Assembly: GCA_019448385.1 (NCBI GenBank)
Contig: JAGTXO010000081.1
Location: 1 to 64,000 of the forward strand
Length of the DNA: 64,000 bases
Direction of reading: 5' to 3'
From: Diacronema lutheri
Taxonomy: Eukaryota; Haptophyta; Pavlovophyceae; Pavlovales; Pavlovaceae
Part shown: piece by piece, positions 1 to 11,362 of the stretch
Position numbering within the stretch: position 1 is the stretch's first letter
Layout: each line of letters begins with the position of its first letter
The notes under the pieces: generated by a model
What the model saw: the letters and a program-made list of their open reading frames with translations, nothing else
Databases searched by the model: none
Told to the model about the DNA's origin: nothing
Translations under genes and position numbers: made by a program

Positions 1-73
1 GGCCCCCGCGCGCCCCGAGCACGGTTTTGCCGCCGCGGCGCCCTCTCGGCGGCCGCCGGCGCTCTGACGTCAT

Positions 74-697
74 TCAGCCGACGAGGTCGAAAAGCGCGTC
101 TTCGTCCGAGTCGGAGCCGGGCGCCGTCGCGCCGGCGGCCGCCAGCTGCGTCGGCGCGGCCGGCGCGAGCGGCGCGCACGGCACGCCCGCGCCAGGCTGG
201 GGCGCGCGCGCGTGCACCTCGGCGGCGATGAGCCGCGGGTAGGCGTGCATCGCGCTCGCGCCATAGTGGTGGTGCTGCTGCTGGTGCTGTTGCTGCTGCT
301 CCTGGTGGTGGTGGTGGTGGTGGTGCGGTGGGTGGGGCGGTGGGTGGTGCGGCGGTGGGTGCGGCGGCGCGGCGGGCGACCAGCCGGCGCCAATTGGCGG
401 CGCCGCCGCGCAGCCAAACGACGGGCAGCGCGAGAGCTGCGGCTGCGCGCCGCCGTAGAGCAGGCTCGCGCCTAGCCCGCCCGTTGCGATCGGCGCGAGG
501 CCGGCGGGCGGCGCCGGCGCACCGCCCGCGAGCATGCGCTGCAGCTGCGCAACCTCCGCCTCGTAACCGCCGTAACCGCTCGGCTGGCTGCCGACCGGTC
601 GCGCGGGCGGCGGCCACAGCGCGGGCCCGCCGCGCGCGTCCACGCCGCTACCGCGACGACCAACATCGCCGCTGCCCACGCCGCCGCCGCCGCCGCC

Positions 698-741
<44 letters not shown>

Positions 742-3700
742 GCTGCGAGAAGTCGGCGGCAAGCGGCGCGTGCGGCGGGCCGCGCGCGGTCAGGGCTGCG
801 CCGCCGCCGGCGGCGGGCGCGAGCGCGCCCGCGCCCGCGCCTGGCGCGTGCCGGCGGAGCATCGACGCGAGCGCGGCCTGCGCAGCGGCCGCCGCGCCGG
901 CGGGCAGCTGCGCGGGCGGCAGCGCGTGGCGCGCGCGCAGCTCGGCGACGAGTGCGTCCTTGGCGGCGCGGTCGAGCTGGATGCCGACGATCGAGTGGCC
1001 AGGCCCGCCGCCTTCGTCCACGCTGCCGCCGACAAGCGCGCGCCGCACGCGCAGCTCGGCCTTGCCGCCCCTCGCGTCGCCGGGCGCGCTGTGCCGAGTC
1101 AGCCTGCTCGCGAGCAGCGCGCGCTGCACCGCTGAGTAGACGGGCATCAGCGCACCCGACACGAGCCAAACGATCTGCGCGACGGCCGGTCGTCGAGCGG
1201 CGCGTGGGCGAGCGTGGCCTCAGCGCCGGGCATGGCGCGCGCTCAGCGGCCACGCGGTGCGCGCGCGCGCACAAAGTGTGCACGCGCGCGCTGCACGGCG
1301 GCGCGCACCTCCATGCGCTCGGCCGCGTGCGCCGCGTGCTCCGCCTGCCAGAGGGCGGCTGCCTCGGGCAAGTCCACCTTGAGCCACTTGTCCTGCACGC
1401 CGGGAGAGGAATGGGAGGGGGAAAGGGGGAAGGGGGGAGGCGGGTCGGCGGGTCGGCGGGTCGGTGCGCAGCGGTCGGCGCGGTCGGCGCGCACGACGCG
1501 CGCACCCGCAGCTCGCTGACGTGCACGTGCGCGGCCGCCTTGCGCCCGGCCGACGCGCCGCCTTGACCACCACCGCCGCCCTTGGCCGCCGGCGGCCGCC
1601 GGTGCGCCGAGTGCGGGCGCGTCAGCTTGTACGCGCGCGGCACGCGCCGGCCCTGCGCCGCCGCGCCGGCGGACGCGCCAAGCGGCGCGGCGAGCGCGAT
1701 GCGCGCGGTGCGCCGCTGCTTGTAAAATCCGATGGGCAACTGCGCGCGCTGCGCCGCCCCGGGCGGCGCGTGCGCGGCGGCGGTGGCGGAGAGGGCGTGG
1801 AGCTGGACGAGCTGCTCGCTCAGCCGGAGCGCGCCGGACCAGCTCACGCCCACGTCGCACTCGAGCTCGTACAGCACGGTGGCCGCACCGGACGCGCGGT
1901 CAGTGTGCACCGTCTCACCGTCGGGCCCGTTGCGGTGGCGGATCCGCTCGGCGTGCAGCGTCTGCGGCCCCTCGTCCAAGGCGCCACGCACCTTCTCGTA
2001 GGCGCGCAGCGCGCAGAGCAGCGCCGCGTACACGTCGAGGAGCCGGCGCTGCGCGCGGAAGGGGAGGCCGAGCATCCGGTTGAGGAACTTGGTCACGTTC
2101 TTGCGCTCGGGGCCCTCGGGCACGTAGCCGCTCTCCTTGTCGACGAGCCGCATCTGCCGCAGCCAGCCCGCGCCCGCGTCGAAGAAGCGCTGCGTGACGG
2201 CGGTGCCGCCCGCCGCGCCTGGCGGCACGAGCCGCAGCACGGCCTGCAGACGCGCCGTCGAGTGGCCGACGCGCTGCCGCTCCGCGTTGGTGCGCAGATG
2301 CACGACCGCGTGCAGGTCCGCCTCCTTCAGCTTGGCGCGCAGCGACGCGTTCGGCTCGAGCGAGCGCGCGAGAGCGAGCCGGCAGAGCGTGCGCAGCGGC
2401 AGCACGGCGCGCGCGCCGCCCGCGGCGGGCGGCGCCGCGGCTGCGGCCGCGGCCGCGGCCGCGCAGGCGGCGGGCGGCGGCAGTCCCGCGGCCGCGGCCT
2501 CGGCGGCGGCGCGCTGCACCTGCTGCGCCTCCGCCGCCTTCGTCTCGAAGAAGGCGCGGAATCGCTCCCACAGCCGCTGCTCGTGCCCGCCGTCGCCAAG
2601 CGCGAGGAAGAGCAGCTCGAGGGCGCGCTGCCCTTGCGGCTGGTCGTAATCGAAGCGGGCGAACGACGCGCCGGACGCGCCGCGCCGGTCGCCGCGCGTG
2701 ATCGCGCCGAGCACGGCGAGCCGCTTCGCGATCGTCGCTGCGAAGCGCGCCTCGCCGCCCACGTCCGAGACGAGGAGCTTGTAGTGCGGCGGCTGCGCCT
2801 GCCGTGCGCGGTGTGTGCGCCCAAATTGCTGCAGCTGCTTCTCTGCCGACCACGCGAGCTCCATCGTGATGTGCATTCGCGGCTGCGTGTTCGCGCACGC
2901 GAGGTCGGCATGCAGCGAGATGCCCGCGCTCGCCGCCTCCGAGATGATCGCGACGCGCTTCTCGCCGCGCATGAAGGCCGAGCGCTCGTGCAGGTTGACC
3001 TGGTCGAGCGGCACGTTGGGCCGCGCGCGCGACTCGGTGCGCGCCGAGCCATTGGGCAGCAGAATCAGCCGACGCTTGCGCCCCGTCATTTCGGCGACGC
3101 GCTCGGGCCCAAAGTGCGAGACGACGATGTCGAGCGCGGTGGGCGGCAACCCGAGGCGCTCCACATCACCGATCAGCGCGTCGCGCGCGGCGGCGAGCTG
3201 CGCGTGGCCGTTGACGGGCAGGTGCTTCTCGAGCAGCGTGCGCAAGATCTCGGCGGGCGCGCTCACCGCCTCCATCTGCGTGCCACCGAGCGCGTCGGCG
3301 CTCGCACCGCCCGCGCCCGCTCGCGCCTCCGCGTCCGCCATCCGCGCCGCGCCCGTCGACATGAGGCCGAGCACGACGGAGTAGCCCGCGCTGAGCGCCG
3401 CCTCGGTCTGCGCGAGCACGTGCGACGCCTTGAGGCTGTTGAGCAGCTGCCGGAAAAACTGCTGGTGCGACGACCACACGTGCTTCGCCGTCGAGCCGCC
3501 CGTCGCGCCGCCCGCGCCGCCTCCGCCCCCGCCCGGCGCGTAGGGGCAGCCATCGTGCGGCGCGAGCGCCGCGTCGAAAACGTCGAGCACGCGCCCCCAC
3601 AGCGCCGCGGCGCGGTCGTAGAGGAGCCGCTGCTCGTGCGTGAGCGCGGCGGTGAGCACCTCGTACGAGCAGCCGGAGAAGGCGAGCATGCGCGAGACGA

Positions 3701-5103
3701 GCAGCCCGCGCGCCTTCAGGTCCATCGCGAGGAGCTCCATCGCGCACATGCCGCCCGCGCTCATCTCCGACGTGAAGTCGGCGAACGAGGCGAACGGCGC
3801 GCCCTCGCCCCACAGCCCAAGCCGCTCCATGTACGCGAGGTCCTTCACCTCGGATGCAGCGGTCGCGCTCACATAGAGCAGCTTTGCTCGCGGCAGCCGC
3901 CGCTGCAGCTCGATCACCGCCTCGCCCGTCCTCGTCGCCTTCAGTCGGCCGTCGGGCGCGGCATGCTTGGCCTTGTGGCACTCGTCGAACGCGACCACGC
4001 CGCAGAACATCGCAGGCTCCTCGCCCTGCGCCGCCCACGCGACGATCTGGTCGAGGCGCCGGTCGGTCGCGCGGTTCGTCGAGATGAGCGCTGAGTAGGA
4101 CGTGAACAGCACGCCGTCGCCCACGCCGTCGTCGGGCGAGAGTGGGCCGTACGGCAGCTTGTGCAGCGGGTAGACGGGAACGTCCAGCCCAATCGCACCA
4201 AAGAGGTCCTGCAGGTCGCGCCTGCGCGCGCGCGCGCGCGCGCGCGCGGCCGGCGCGGCGCGAGCGGCGCGGGCGGCGGCGCGCCGGCGGGCGCGCGGAC
4301 GGTCGGCGGCGCGGCGAGCGCGTGGCGCAGAAATCCGGGCGCGATGCGACGCGCGCCGTGGCGCACCTGCAGTCGTAGAGCAGGTCTGCGGAGATCGAGA
4401 CCCAGACCGCCCTCCGCCTGCCCTGCATCCAATTGTCGAGAATCACGCCCGCAATCTGACGGCCCTTGCCCACCCCCGTGCCGTCGCCAATGTAAAAGCC
4501 GCGCGAGCACACGAGGCCGGCGACGGGCTGGCACGTGCCCTGGTGCGCCTGCCCGGCGTAGACCACCGACTCGTACTGCACGTCCGACAGGCCCGACGTG
4601 CCGCCCTCGCTCGGCGGGAGGAGCAGCGAGCGGTCGAGCTGCGGCACGTAGGTTGGCTCGGGCGGCAGTACCGACGCCATCGAGGCGGCCTCGACGATCG
4701 TCTCGGGGTGCGGCGTGCCCACCGGCCCGCCCATACGCTCGGGCGTGACGCGCCGCGGCACGTACGGCTGAAAGACGAGCGCAAGCGCCTCCGACTCCTC
4801 GGTCGCCGCCTCGTGCGCCGCCGCGAGCAGCGCCTCGCCCTCGAGCGCCGGGTTGCTCTCGTCGTCGTCGCCGCCGTCGGCCTCGCGCGGCCGCTTCGCG
4901 TCGGGCCGGTCAGTGCCGCCGCCAAATGGCGTGGGCGGCGCCACCTGCACCGGCGGCGCCGGCTGCGCCTGCGCCGTGCCGCGCGCCGCGCCGTCGCCTG
5001 CCGTGCCGCGCTCCTCGGCCAGCCGCGCGGCGAACGCACGCTTGTGCTCGGCCGCGAGCTGCTGCTGCTGCTGCTGCAGCAGCAGCTGCTGCTGCAGCAG
5101 CAG

Positions 5104-5137
<34 letters not shown>

Positions 5138-5160
5138 GCGGCAGCAGCCTGCTGCAGCAT
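74..5160 (-). CDS. SBNO: Strawberry notch (SBNO) family helicase-like protein, 4 exons
   Basis: Nuclear DExH-like regulator of the strawberry notch family, which acts in chromatin and transcription control. Exons read 5160-4367, 4221-1506, 1392 to about 1300, and about 1178-74 (TGA 76-74); the third donor is not certain. The N terminus is a poly-Gln stretch after ATG 5160. A Walker A loop (GDGTGVGKG) is near residue 224 and the DECH box (FDECHKAKH) near residue 345, followed by the family C-terminal helicase half (YVSATAASEV, FGRTHRARQ). The spliced third and fourth exons restore the conserved C-terminal region (IVWLVSGALMPVY, GHSIVGIQLD). The tail carries Ala, His, Gln and a run of 14 Asp. 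Length is about 1,560 residues, near human SBNO1/2. Introns 1 and 2 join in frame (phases 2 and 0). The family call is firm; the exact target is unknown. Confidence 0.88.
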
Positions 5161-6234
5161 CAGCCACTGTCCACGCGCGCGCGAGGCGATGTGCGCGCCC
5201 AGAACGATCTGGGCCAGGCCAAACGCACGGTGGGAAAATGCAACACAAAATAATGTTCTCGCACAGGAGAGGCGTGCAAGCCAAGCCGCGCACGCAACGA
5301 GGCGCGGCCGTGCCGGCCGGCCGGCGACAGCCGAGGCCGCCGGCGGTGGTGCCGTGCGGCGGTGGTCCTCGTTGCACCTGCCCAGCGCGCCGCTTTTGCG
5401 CGCTCGGTGCGCCGCGCCGGCCGCGCGCGTGGCCGCGCGCGCCGCGCGCCGAGTTCGCCGAAGGCCTCGTGTCGGGCGGCGGCCGGCGCCCGGCTACAGA
5501 CTGGCTGCCTGCCCAAGCGGTGCTCATCCACGCGCGAAGTGAGCCACTAGACGGCCGGACGCCGCGCTCAACGCCGCGCGCGGCGACAACGAATCTGGCC
5601 AGCCGCTCGCGGCGCGGCACGCGAATCTCAGCGCGACGGCGTACGCCCGCGACCAGCCGCGCTCCGAGACGGCGCGGCGCCCACGCAATCAGGGCGCGCT
5701 CCGTGGGCGCAAATGCCAGTGGCGCGGGCGGCGGGCGGCGGCGCGCTGCGCGTTCCCTTGTGGGCGAACGGCGTTCGCTCCTTCGGCCGCTGGGCCCGTC
5801 CGCCGCTGCCGAGCGCTCGGCAAGTCCTACCATGCACTCCCGGCGCACCCGCCGCGGTGATGCGCGTCGCGTCGCGCTGCCGCGCTGGCCGCCAGTGACC
5901 GCCACCGACCACCGCTGGCGCCTGGCGCTCGCGGACGCGGCGGGTCGCGCTGGGCACGGAGCTGCGAGCGGCCGGCGCCGAGCTCAGGCTCACGTGGCGG
6001 CGCTGCGGCGTGCGCCTGCCGCGAAAGAACGCGCATCGCGCGCACCGCGCGCACGACGCGCACGACCCGTGCCTCGACAGGCCGGCTCGGCGGACAGACG
6101 GAAAAAGCAGTCATCAAGTGGTGGAGCTTTCGGCACCCATTTTGTACCCACAACGCTCGGCCGCAATCATCCTGCCTTCGTCAGTTTCAACGCCTCGCAG
6201 TCCGCGCCCGCCGCTAAAGGAGCGGCGAGTCGCC
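5161..6234. other. Divergent intergenic region, no gene seen
   Basis: About 1.07 kb between the start codons of the SBNO gene (leftward) and the MYB gene (rightward). Open frames on both strands are Arg/Ala-rich and lack recognisable domains. It presumably holds both promoters and 5' untranslated regions. No convincing TATA box or non-coding RNA was found by eye. Confidence 0.5.
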
Positions 6235-7885
6235 ATGCCCGAGCAGCCCGAATCGTGCGCACAGCTGGATACGGACGCGTCGCACGGCTCGCCATGCACG
6301 TCGGAGGATAACCGCACCGCCTCGGCCGCGCCTTCAGCCCAGCGCGAGGCTAAGCGCCTTTGGACGCCCGCGGAGGACGAGCAACTCGTGCTGGTGGTGC
6401 ACAAGTACGGCGCCAGCCGCTGGTCGCTCATCGCGACGCACGTGCCCGGCCGCGCCGGCAAGCAGTGCCGCGAGCGCTGGTTCAATCACCTCTGCCCTGA
6501 GGTGAAGAAGGGCGAGTGGTCCGCCGAGGAGGACGAGACGCTGCTGCGCGCCGTCGCCGAGCTTGGCTCGCAGTGGTCTATCATCGTCAAGCGCATGCAC
6601 GGCCGCACGGACAACGCGATCAAGAACCGGTACAACACGATCCAGCGGCGCGCGCGCTCGACGCACGCGCACTCGCCCGCCCCTTCGCATAGGCTGGCGA
6701 GCGTGCCGTGCTGGGCTTCGCCCGACGGCGCCTCGCCCGGGTCGGGCTCCGACTCGGCCGACACTGCCGGCACGCCCAAGCGCGCGCGCGACGACGCAGA
6801 CGATCCAGTTGGTGCAGACGCAGATGCGGCCGGCTTTGGCGTGGACGAGTCGTTCTCCGAAGTCTTCGGCGCGCTGCTCGAGGGCATGCCGCCCACGCCG
6901 GCCATCGCCGCCTCCCGGCCCGCGCCCGCAGTCGGCCCGTCGGCGCCGCTGCTCTTACACGCTGCGCAGTGCCGGCGCGAGCGGCTCACAGCTTTGGCGG
7001 CCGAGCTCGCGTCATGCGATGCAACTGACCCGGATCAGCACGGCGCGATCGACGCGCTCATCGAGCAACTCGCCGCCGCCGCGGGCCCGCCCGAGGCGTG
7101 CGTGCGCGGCAAGGTGCGCGACGACGTGCGCGGCGGCCGAGGGCACGCGCGCGAGCGAGCGTACGCCCGCGCGCATCGCCGCCTCACGCACGCCTCACGC
7201 GTTCGGCGGCGCCGCGCGCTCGCGCTCGCACCGCGCGCAGGAGCTCAAGGATCGCTGCCCGGACAGCGTCAACGACGACGCGTGCAAGCCCTTGGCCTGT
7301 ACGGACCCGGACAACGTCGGCGCGGCGGGCGCAAAATCCAATCTGGCGACCGCCGACGCCGACGGTTTTGAAGCAGCCGGCGGCGCGCGCCCGCTGCAGC
7401 CTTCGTGCGCGCCGTTTGGCTGCAGCGGGCGCGAGCCACCTAGCGCGCAGCGCACGCATTCGCCGCTTGGCGGAGCCTTCGCGCGCTCGCCCCCCCTCCT
7501 CCCCGCCGCGCAGCGCACGCGCCGCGCGTCGGCGGGCGGCGGGCTCGCGGCCGCCGCGCACGTCGGCTCGCGCGCGCGGCGCGGCAGCGCGCTCTCGCTC
7601 GCACCGCTCCAGATCGACGAGCCAGCGCCGCCTCGCGCCGCCGGGCGCGCCGCAGTTGGCGACGCCGTCGGCACGCCTCCCAAGCGGCAGCGCGGCGAGG
7701 AGAGCGACGTGGAGCGGATGATCGCCTCGCTCTTCCCCGACGCCAGCCTCTCGCCCGCGCTGCCGCTCGTGGACGTGCCTCTTCCGCCCACGCCGTGCGC
7801 CGCGGACAGCGGCGGCACCGCCAAGCTGCCGCTGACGCCGTCGGCGATGCTCAACTCGTTCGCCTCGCTCGTCGACGCCTTCTGA
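6235..7885 (+). CDS. R2R3-type MYB transcription factor, 2 exons
   Basis: Sequence-specific nuclear DNA-binding protein. Exons 6235-7113 and 7241-7885, with a GTGCGCG...CGCGCAG intron in phase 0; 507 residues. The ATG at 6235 was chosen because it precedes the MYB repeats by about 40 residues and longer upstream frames lose protein-like composition. Repeat R2 spans about residues 40-88 (RLWTPAEDEQ ... CRERWFNHL) and R3 about 92-140 (KGEWSAEEDE ... DNAIKNRYN), with the spaced Trp residues of the MYB fold. The rest is low complexity, with a basic patch (PPKRQRGEES) and an acidic/hydrophobic C-terminal end that could be an activation region. The R3 motif NAIKNRYN is that of the animal/plant c-MYB class. 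Target genes cannot be inferred. Confidence 0.9.
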
Positions 7886-7990
7886 CAGCGTGCGGAATTG
7901 CCGGCCGAAGCCCGGTGCTCTCGCACGCTGCTCCTCACGCACCTCAAGCACACGCTCTCGTCTCCTCGGACTCCTCATGCGGCAACCAAT

Positions 7991-8019
7991 CCCCCCCCCC
8001 CAACCTCCCCCCCCCCCCC
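7991..8019. repeat. Interrupted poly-C tract in the MYB 3' region
   Basis: Eleven C, a short interruption, then a run of 13 C. It lies just downstream of the MYB stop codon, so it reads as poly-C in the transcript if transcribed. Confidence 0.9.
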
Positions 8020-8205
8020 TGGAGGGCAAGTTTTCGCGTTGTTTTCCGGCGTGCACAGGGTCGACGCCCTGATTTCGGCCTGATGTTGCGTGCGCCCTTT
8101 CGCTCGCTCCGTTTGTCCAGCCTCGGCCCCGTGCGCGCCCCTCCTGCTGATCCGCCTGTAAGCGTCGTTTTCCAGCACGTCCTGCGAGGACCCCAAAAAA
8201 TTCAA

Positions 8206-8211
8206 AATAAA
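8206..8211 (+). terminator. AATAAA polyadenylation-like hexamer for the MYB gene
   Basis: An AATAAA in an AT-rich patch 321 nt after the MYB stop and only 11 nt before the ATG of the next gene. In such GC-rich DNA this is unlikely to be chance. A similar AATAAAG lies in the final codons of the next gene (about 9369). Role inferred from position. Confidence 0.45.
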
Positions 8212-8222
8212 GGCTGTCCAGC

Positions 8223-9380
8223 ATGGCCGCGGGCGCCGACGCAAGCGTCCGTTTAGCGGGCGTCCCGCTCGTCGTGCCGCTGGGCTTCCACTGCGCGCCG
8301 TCGATCGTCAACGACGTGCTCGGCCACGACGAGGGCCGCCCGCGCATGCGCACGCCCTTCTCGCTCGGCGTTTTCCCGCCGGCCGAGATTGCGCGCCTGC
8401 TCGACGACGGGCTATCCGCGAGCGGGCTCGTCGGGCGCGATGTGCTCATGGGTGAGGATGGTGAGCCGCTGCGGTTCGCGGACGACCCGACGTACCGAAA
8501 GTTTGCCCACGGCGTGCTCGTCCGCCACCGCCGGTACGCGTTCACGTACAACCACGACTTTGCGCGCGCGGACGGCGGCGGTGACGCGATTGTGAACCAG
8601 CCGTGGGTGCACGGCATGTACGAGGCCAAGGTGAGCCAGCTTCGCGCGATGCTGCGCTCGCCGCCCGCGGGTGGCATCGTACTCTGCACGGTTGCATCGC
8701 CGCTCTCGCTCGGCGGCCGCGTCGCCGTGGCCGTGCCGACCGGCTCGGAGCTCGCGCGCGACGTGGCGGCCGCGCTCCGCGCAGTGCGCGCGCTTGCGGC
8801 CGCAGAGGGTGCGGCGCCCGACGCCGTCGTGGGCGCGGTTGTGCTCTACGCGCCGCCCGACCGGGCGCCCGCCGGCGCAGCGCAGAGCAATGCGCACGGC
8901 GGCGGCGGCGACGGCGGAGACGTCGACGACGACGGCCGGCCGCGCGACGTCGAGCGGCTCGGGCTGGCCGACGTGTGCTTGGAGCCGCTGCCCTCGCGTG
9001 TGCTCGCCGAGCTACAGGGATACGGCCAGCTGCCGGTCCCACGGCGCGGGCCGCTCTACCGCGCGGTGTACAGCGCCTTCGTCGACGCGGCCGCGCGGCT
9101 GCGAGGTGGCGCGCTGCGCGACGCCTTCCCGCCGTGGGAGCGCACACGCTATGCGGTCGACGTGCTCGCGCCACGGCTGCAGGCGGCGCTCGCGCGGCGG
9201 AAGCCGTGCGTCTTCTTTCGGCAAGATCGCTGCCATTTTGGCGACGCGTGCCGCTTCGCGCACATTCTCGCCCACCCCGCTGCCGCGGGCAGTGCCGCCG
9301 CCAGAATGGCAGCGCCGCCCGCGGCCGTGTCACACCGGAGCGGCGGGAACCCCGAAACTGAAACTGAAATAAAGCTTTAG
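8223..9380 (+). CDS. DUF1796-like putative cysteine-peptidase-fold protein with C-terminal CCCH zinc finger
   Basis: Single exon, 385 residues, ATG 8223. The N-terminal half (residues about 10-160) resembles the DUF1796 putative papain-like cysteine peptidase family: a LGFHC motif near residue 21 at the place of the proposed catalytic Cys, followed by TPFSLGVFPP, and a later region in which a peptide rich in R, F and H (HRRYAFTYNHDF) precedes the stretch before the hydrophobic GGIVLCTV strand. A CCCH finger of spacing C-x7-C-x5-C-x3-H (start CVFFRQDRC) is near residue 328, a class that usually binds RNA. Between them lies a Gly/Asp-rich linker. The pairing of these two domains is unusual. The peptidase relationship is a family-level impression and activity is not shown. 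Confidence 0.62.
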   Translation: MAAGADASVRLAGVPLVVPLGFHCAPSIVNDVLGHDEGRPRMRTPFSLGVFPPAEIARLLDDGLSASGLVGRDVLMGEDGEPLRFADDPTYRKFAHGVLVRHRRYAFTYNHDFARADGGGDAIVNQPWVHGMYEAKVSQLRAMLRSPPAGGIVLCTVASPLSLGGRVAVAVPTGSELARDVAAALRAVRALAAAEGAAPDAVVGAVVLYAPPDRAPAGAAQSNAHGGGGDGGDVDDDGRPRDVERLGLADVCLEPLPSRVLAELQGYGQLPVPRRGPLYRAVYSAFVDAAARLRGGALRDAFPPWERTRYAVDVLAPRLQAALARRKPCVFFRQDRCHFGDACRFAHILAHPAAAGSAAARMAAPPAAVSHRSGGNPETETEIKL

Positions 9381-9452
9381 CTTTCTGAAAAAAGCATGTA
9401 AGAGCCGCTCACCTTTTTGGGCCTTTTGGACGAGCAGTGAGCGAAGGTGGCC

Positions 9453-11225
9453 ATGGGTCGCGCGCTGATGATGACGTCTCGAGCGATGCTCGCGGCGCTG
9501 GCGCTCGCGGCGCCGATTGGCGCGCTGTCGGGCGCACGCGCGCCCACTGTGCGCGCGCGCTCGCTGCTGCGCTCGCGTGCCGCATTGGCCATGTCGGCCG
9601 ATGCGGTGGACATGCTCGGTCACGCGCATGCCGCGCTCGAGGTCGCGCGGCCGCTCGCCGAGGCGCACGCGCTCGCGCTGTCGGCCCTGCTCGCCGACGC
9701 GACGGGTGCGCGCGGCGCGCGCGCAGCACGCGCGCAACACGCGCGCGGCGCGCTGGGGAGCCGCGCGCGCCCCGACGCGCTCGGTCCGCCGCCGTCCCCC
9801 GGGTCTCCCCAAACCGCGTGCGAAGCGCTCACGTCGCGCCGCCGCGCCGTCGCGCCGTGTCGCCGCGCGCGCACGCGCAGGCGCCGCGGCTCCGGCGGCG
9901 GGCGCGGTAGTGGACGCGGCTGCGCCCGCGGTCGGCACCGTGGCGAGCAGCGACAACGGCCCAATCGCGCTGCTGGCGAAGGGCGTCGCGCTCGCGATTA
10001 CGGCTATCCACGACACGCTCTCGGCACAGGGCGTGACAAAGCCGTATGGGCTGTCGATCATCCTGTTCACGCTGATCATCAAGGTGGTGCTTTTCCCGCT
10101 GAACTTCCAGCAGATCAAGAGCACCACGCAGATGCAGGCCATCCAGCCCAAGGTGGCCGCGATCCGCGCAAAGTACCCGAACGCCGCGCAGGACGCGAGC
10201 CAGGCCAACGCGGTCAACACGGAGATCGCGGCGCTCTACCAGGCGGAGAACCTCAACCCGCTGGCGGGCTGCCTGCCCTCGCTCGCGCAGATCCCTGTCT
10301 TCATCGCGCTCTACCGCGCGCTCATCAACCTGGCAAAGGCCGACCTGCTCGAGGAGCCCTTCTTGTGGATCCCGTCGCTCGAGGGGCCGGTCAAGGAGCA
10401 GGGCATGGGGCTCGGCTGGCTGACCGAATGGGTGAACGGGCAGCCGCAGTTCGGCTGGCCGGACACACTCGCCTACCTCAGCCTCCCGCTCATCCTCGTC
10501 CTGTGCCAGGCCGCGTCATTCTCGGTGCTGACGCCGCCGACGAGCGACCCGAACCAGCAGCGCACGCAGGACATCCTCAAGTTCCTGCCGCTCATGATCG
10601 GCTTCTTCTCGCTCTCGACGCCCGCCGGCCTCGTCGTCTACTGGGTCGTCAACTCGATCCTCACCACCGTGCAGACGCTCGGCATCCGCGCGCTCATCGG
10701 CTACACGCCGCCCGAGGCCGCGCCGGCCGCGCCCGCGCCCACGCCGGGCGCTGCGCCGCCCGCCGCGCCGTCAAAGGGCTTCGGCGCGTTCAAGTCGGCC
10801 TCGTCGGTCGACCTCGACCGGTGGCCGTCCACGCGTGAGGAGGGCGGCTACACGGTGAAGATCACGCCGCCGCAGGCCGCGCGGCCGCCGCCCGGCCAGC
10901 CGTCGGCCGTCGTCGATGTGACGCCGCTCGCGCCCACCGAGCAGCCGCCCGCTGCGGGCGCCGCGCCGGACGGCACGGAGGGCGAGTCGCAGCATGCATC
11001 GAGCGGCGCCGATGCGGACGAGAACGGCGACAGCGAGTCGCGTGCTGCCGCCAAGCGCAGGGCCAAGGTGCGGCACGCACGGCTCGTCGCGCCCACCCCC
11101 GCGCCGACGGCCCGCAGGCTCACACACAGGCTCACACACCGCACGCGCGCGCGCGCACGTCCGCGGTGTGTGCGCGCACGCGACAGGCGGAGGCCAAGGC
11201 CAAGGGCGGCTTTAAGAAGAAGTGA
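9453..11225 (+). CDS. ALB3: Alb3/YidC/Oxa1-family membrane protein insertase, plastid type, 3 exons
   Basis: Inserts proteins, in chloroplasts chiefly light-harvesting proteins, into the thylakoid membrane. Exons 9453-9705, 9881-11067, 11187-11225; phases 1 and 0; 492 residues. The start is the ATG at 9453. The N terminus has a hydrophobic signal-like core (AMLAALALAAPIGALSG) followed by an Arg-rich, acid-free stretch, consistent with bipartite plastid targeting. The insertase core shows YGLSIILFTLIIKVVLFPLN, the cytoplasmic loop QQIKSTTQMQAIQPK, the Alb3-typical NPLAGCLPSLAQIPVF, and the last membrane pair FLPLMIGFFSLSTPAGLVVY. The C terminus is a Pro/Ala-rich then acidic tail ending in Lys (KAKGGFKKK), reminiscent of the cpSRP43-binding tails of Alb3. 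A mitochondrial Oxa1 role is less likely given the Alb3-like loops. Confidence 0.92.
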
Positions 11226-11362
11226 CGCGTGCTGCTCGTCTCCCTTGGCGTGGACGCCATCCTCGATCCTGCGCCGAGTGCTCGACGACGCGGCGCCGCC
11301 ACGGACCTCAGAGCGCCCGGCAAGGTGCGGGCATCGGTGAAGGAAGGGGCAACTGGCGAGAC

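Noticed and set aside
1464-4094. 876-codon plus-strand open frame across the SBNO gene
   Set aside because: Shadow of the SBNO coding strand; no domain, Arg/Leu/His composition.
5161-6234. Several 60-330 codon frames on both strands
   Set aside because: No protein-like composition or splice-supported continuation.
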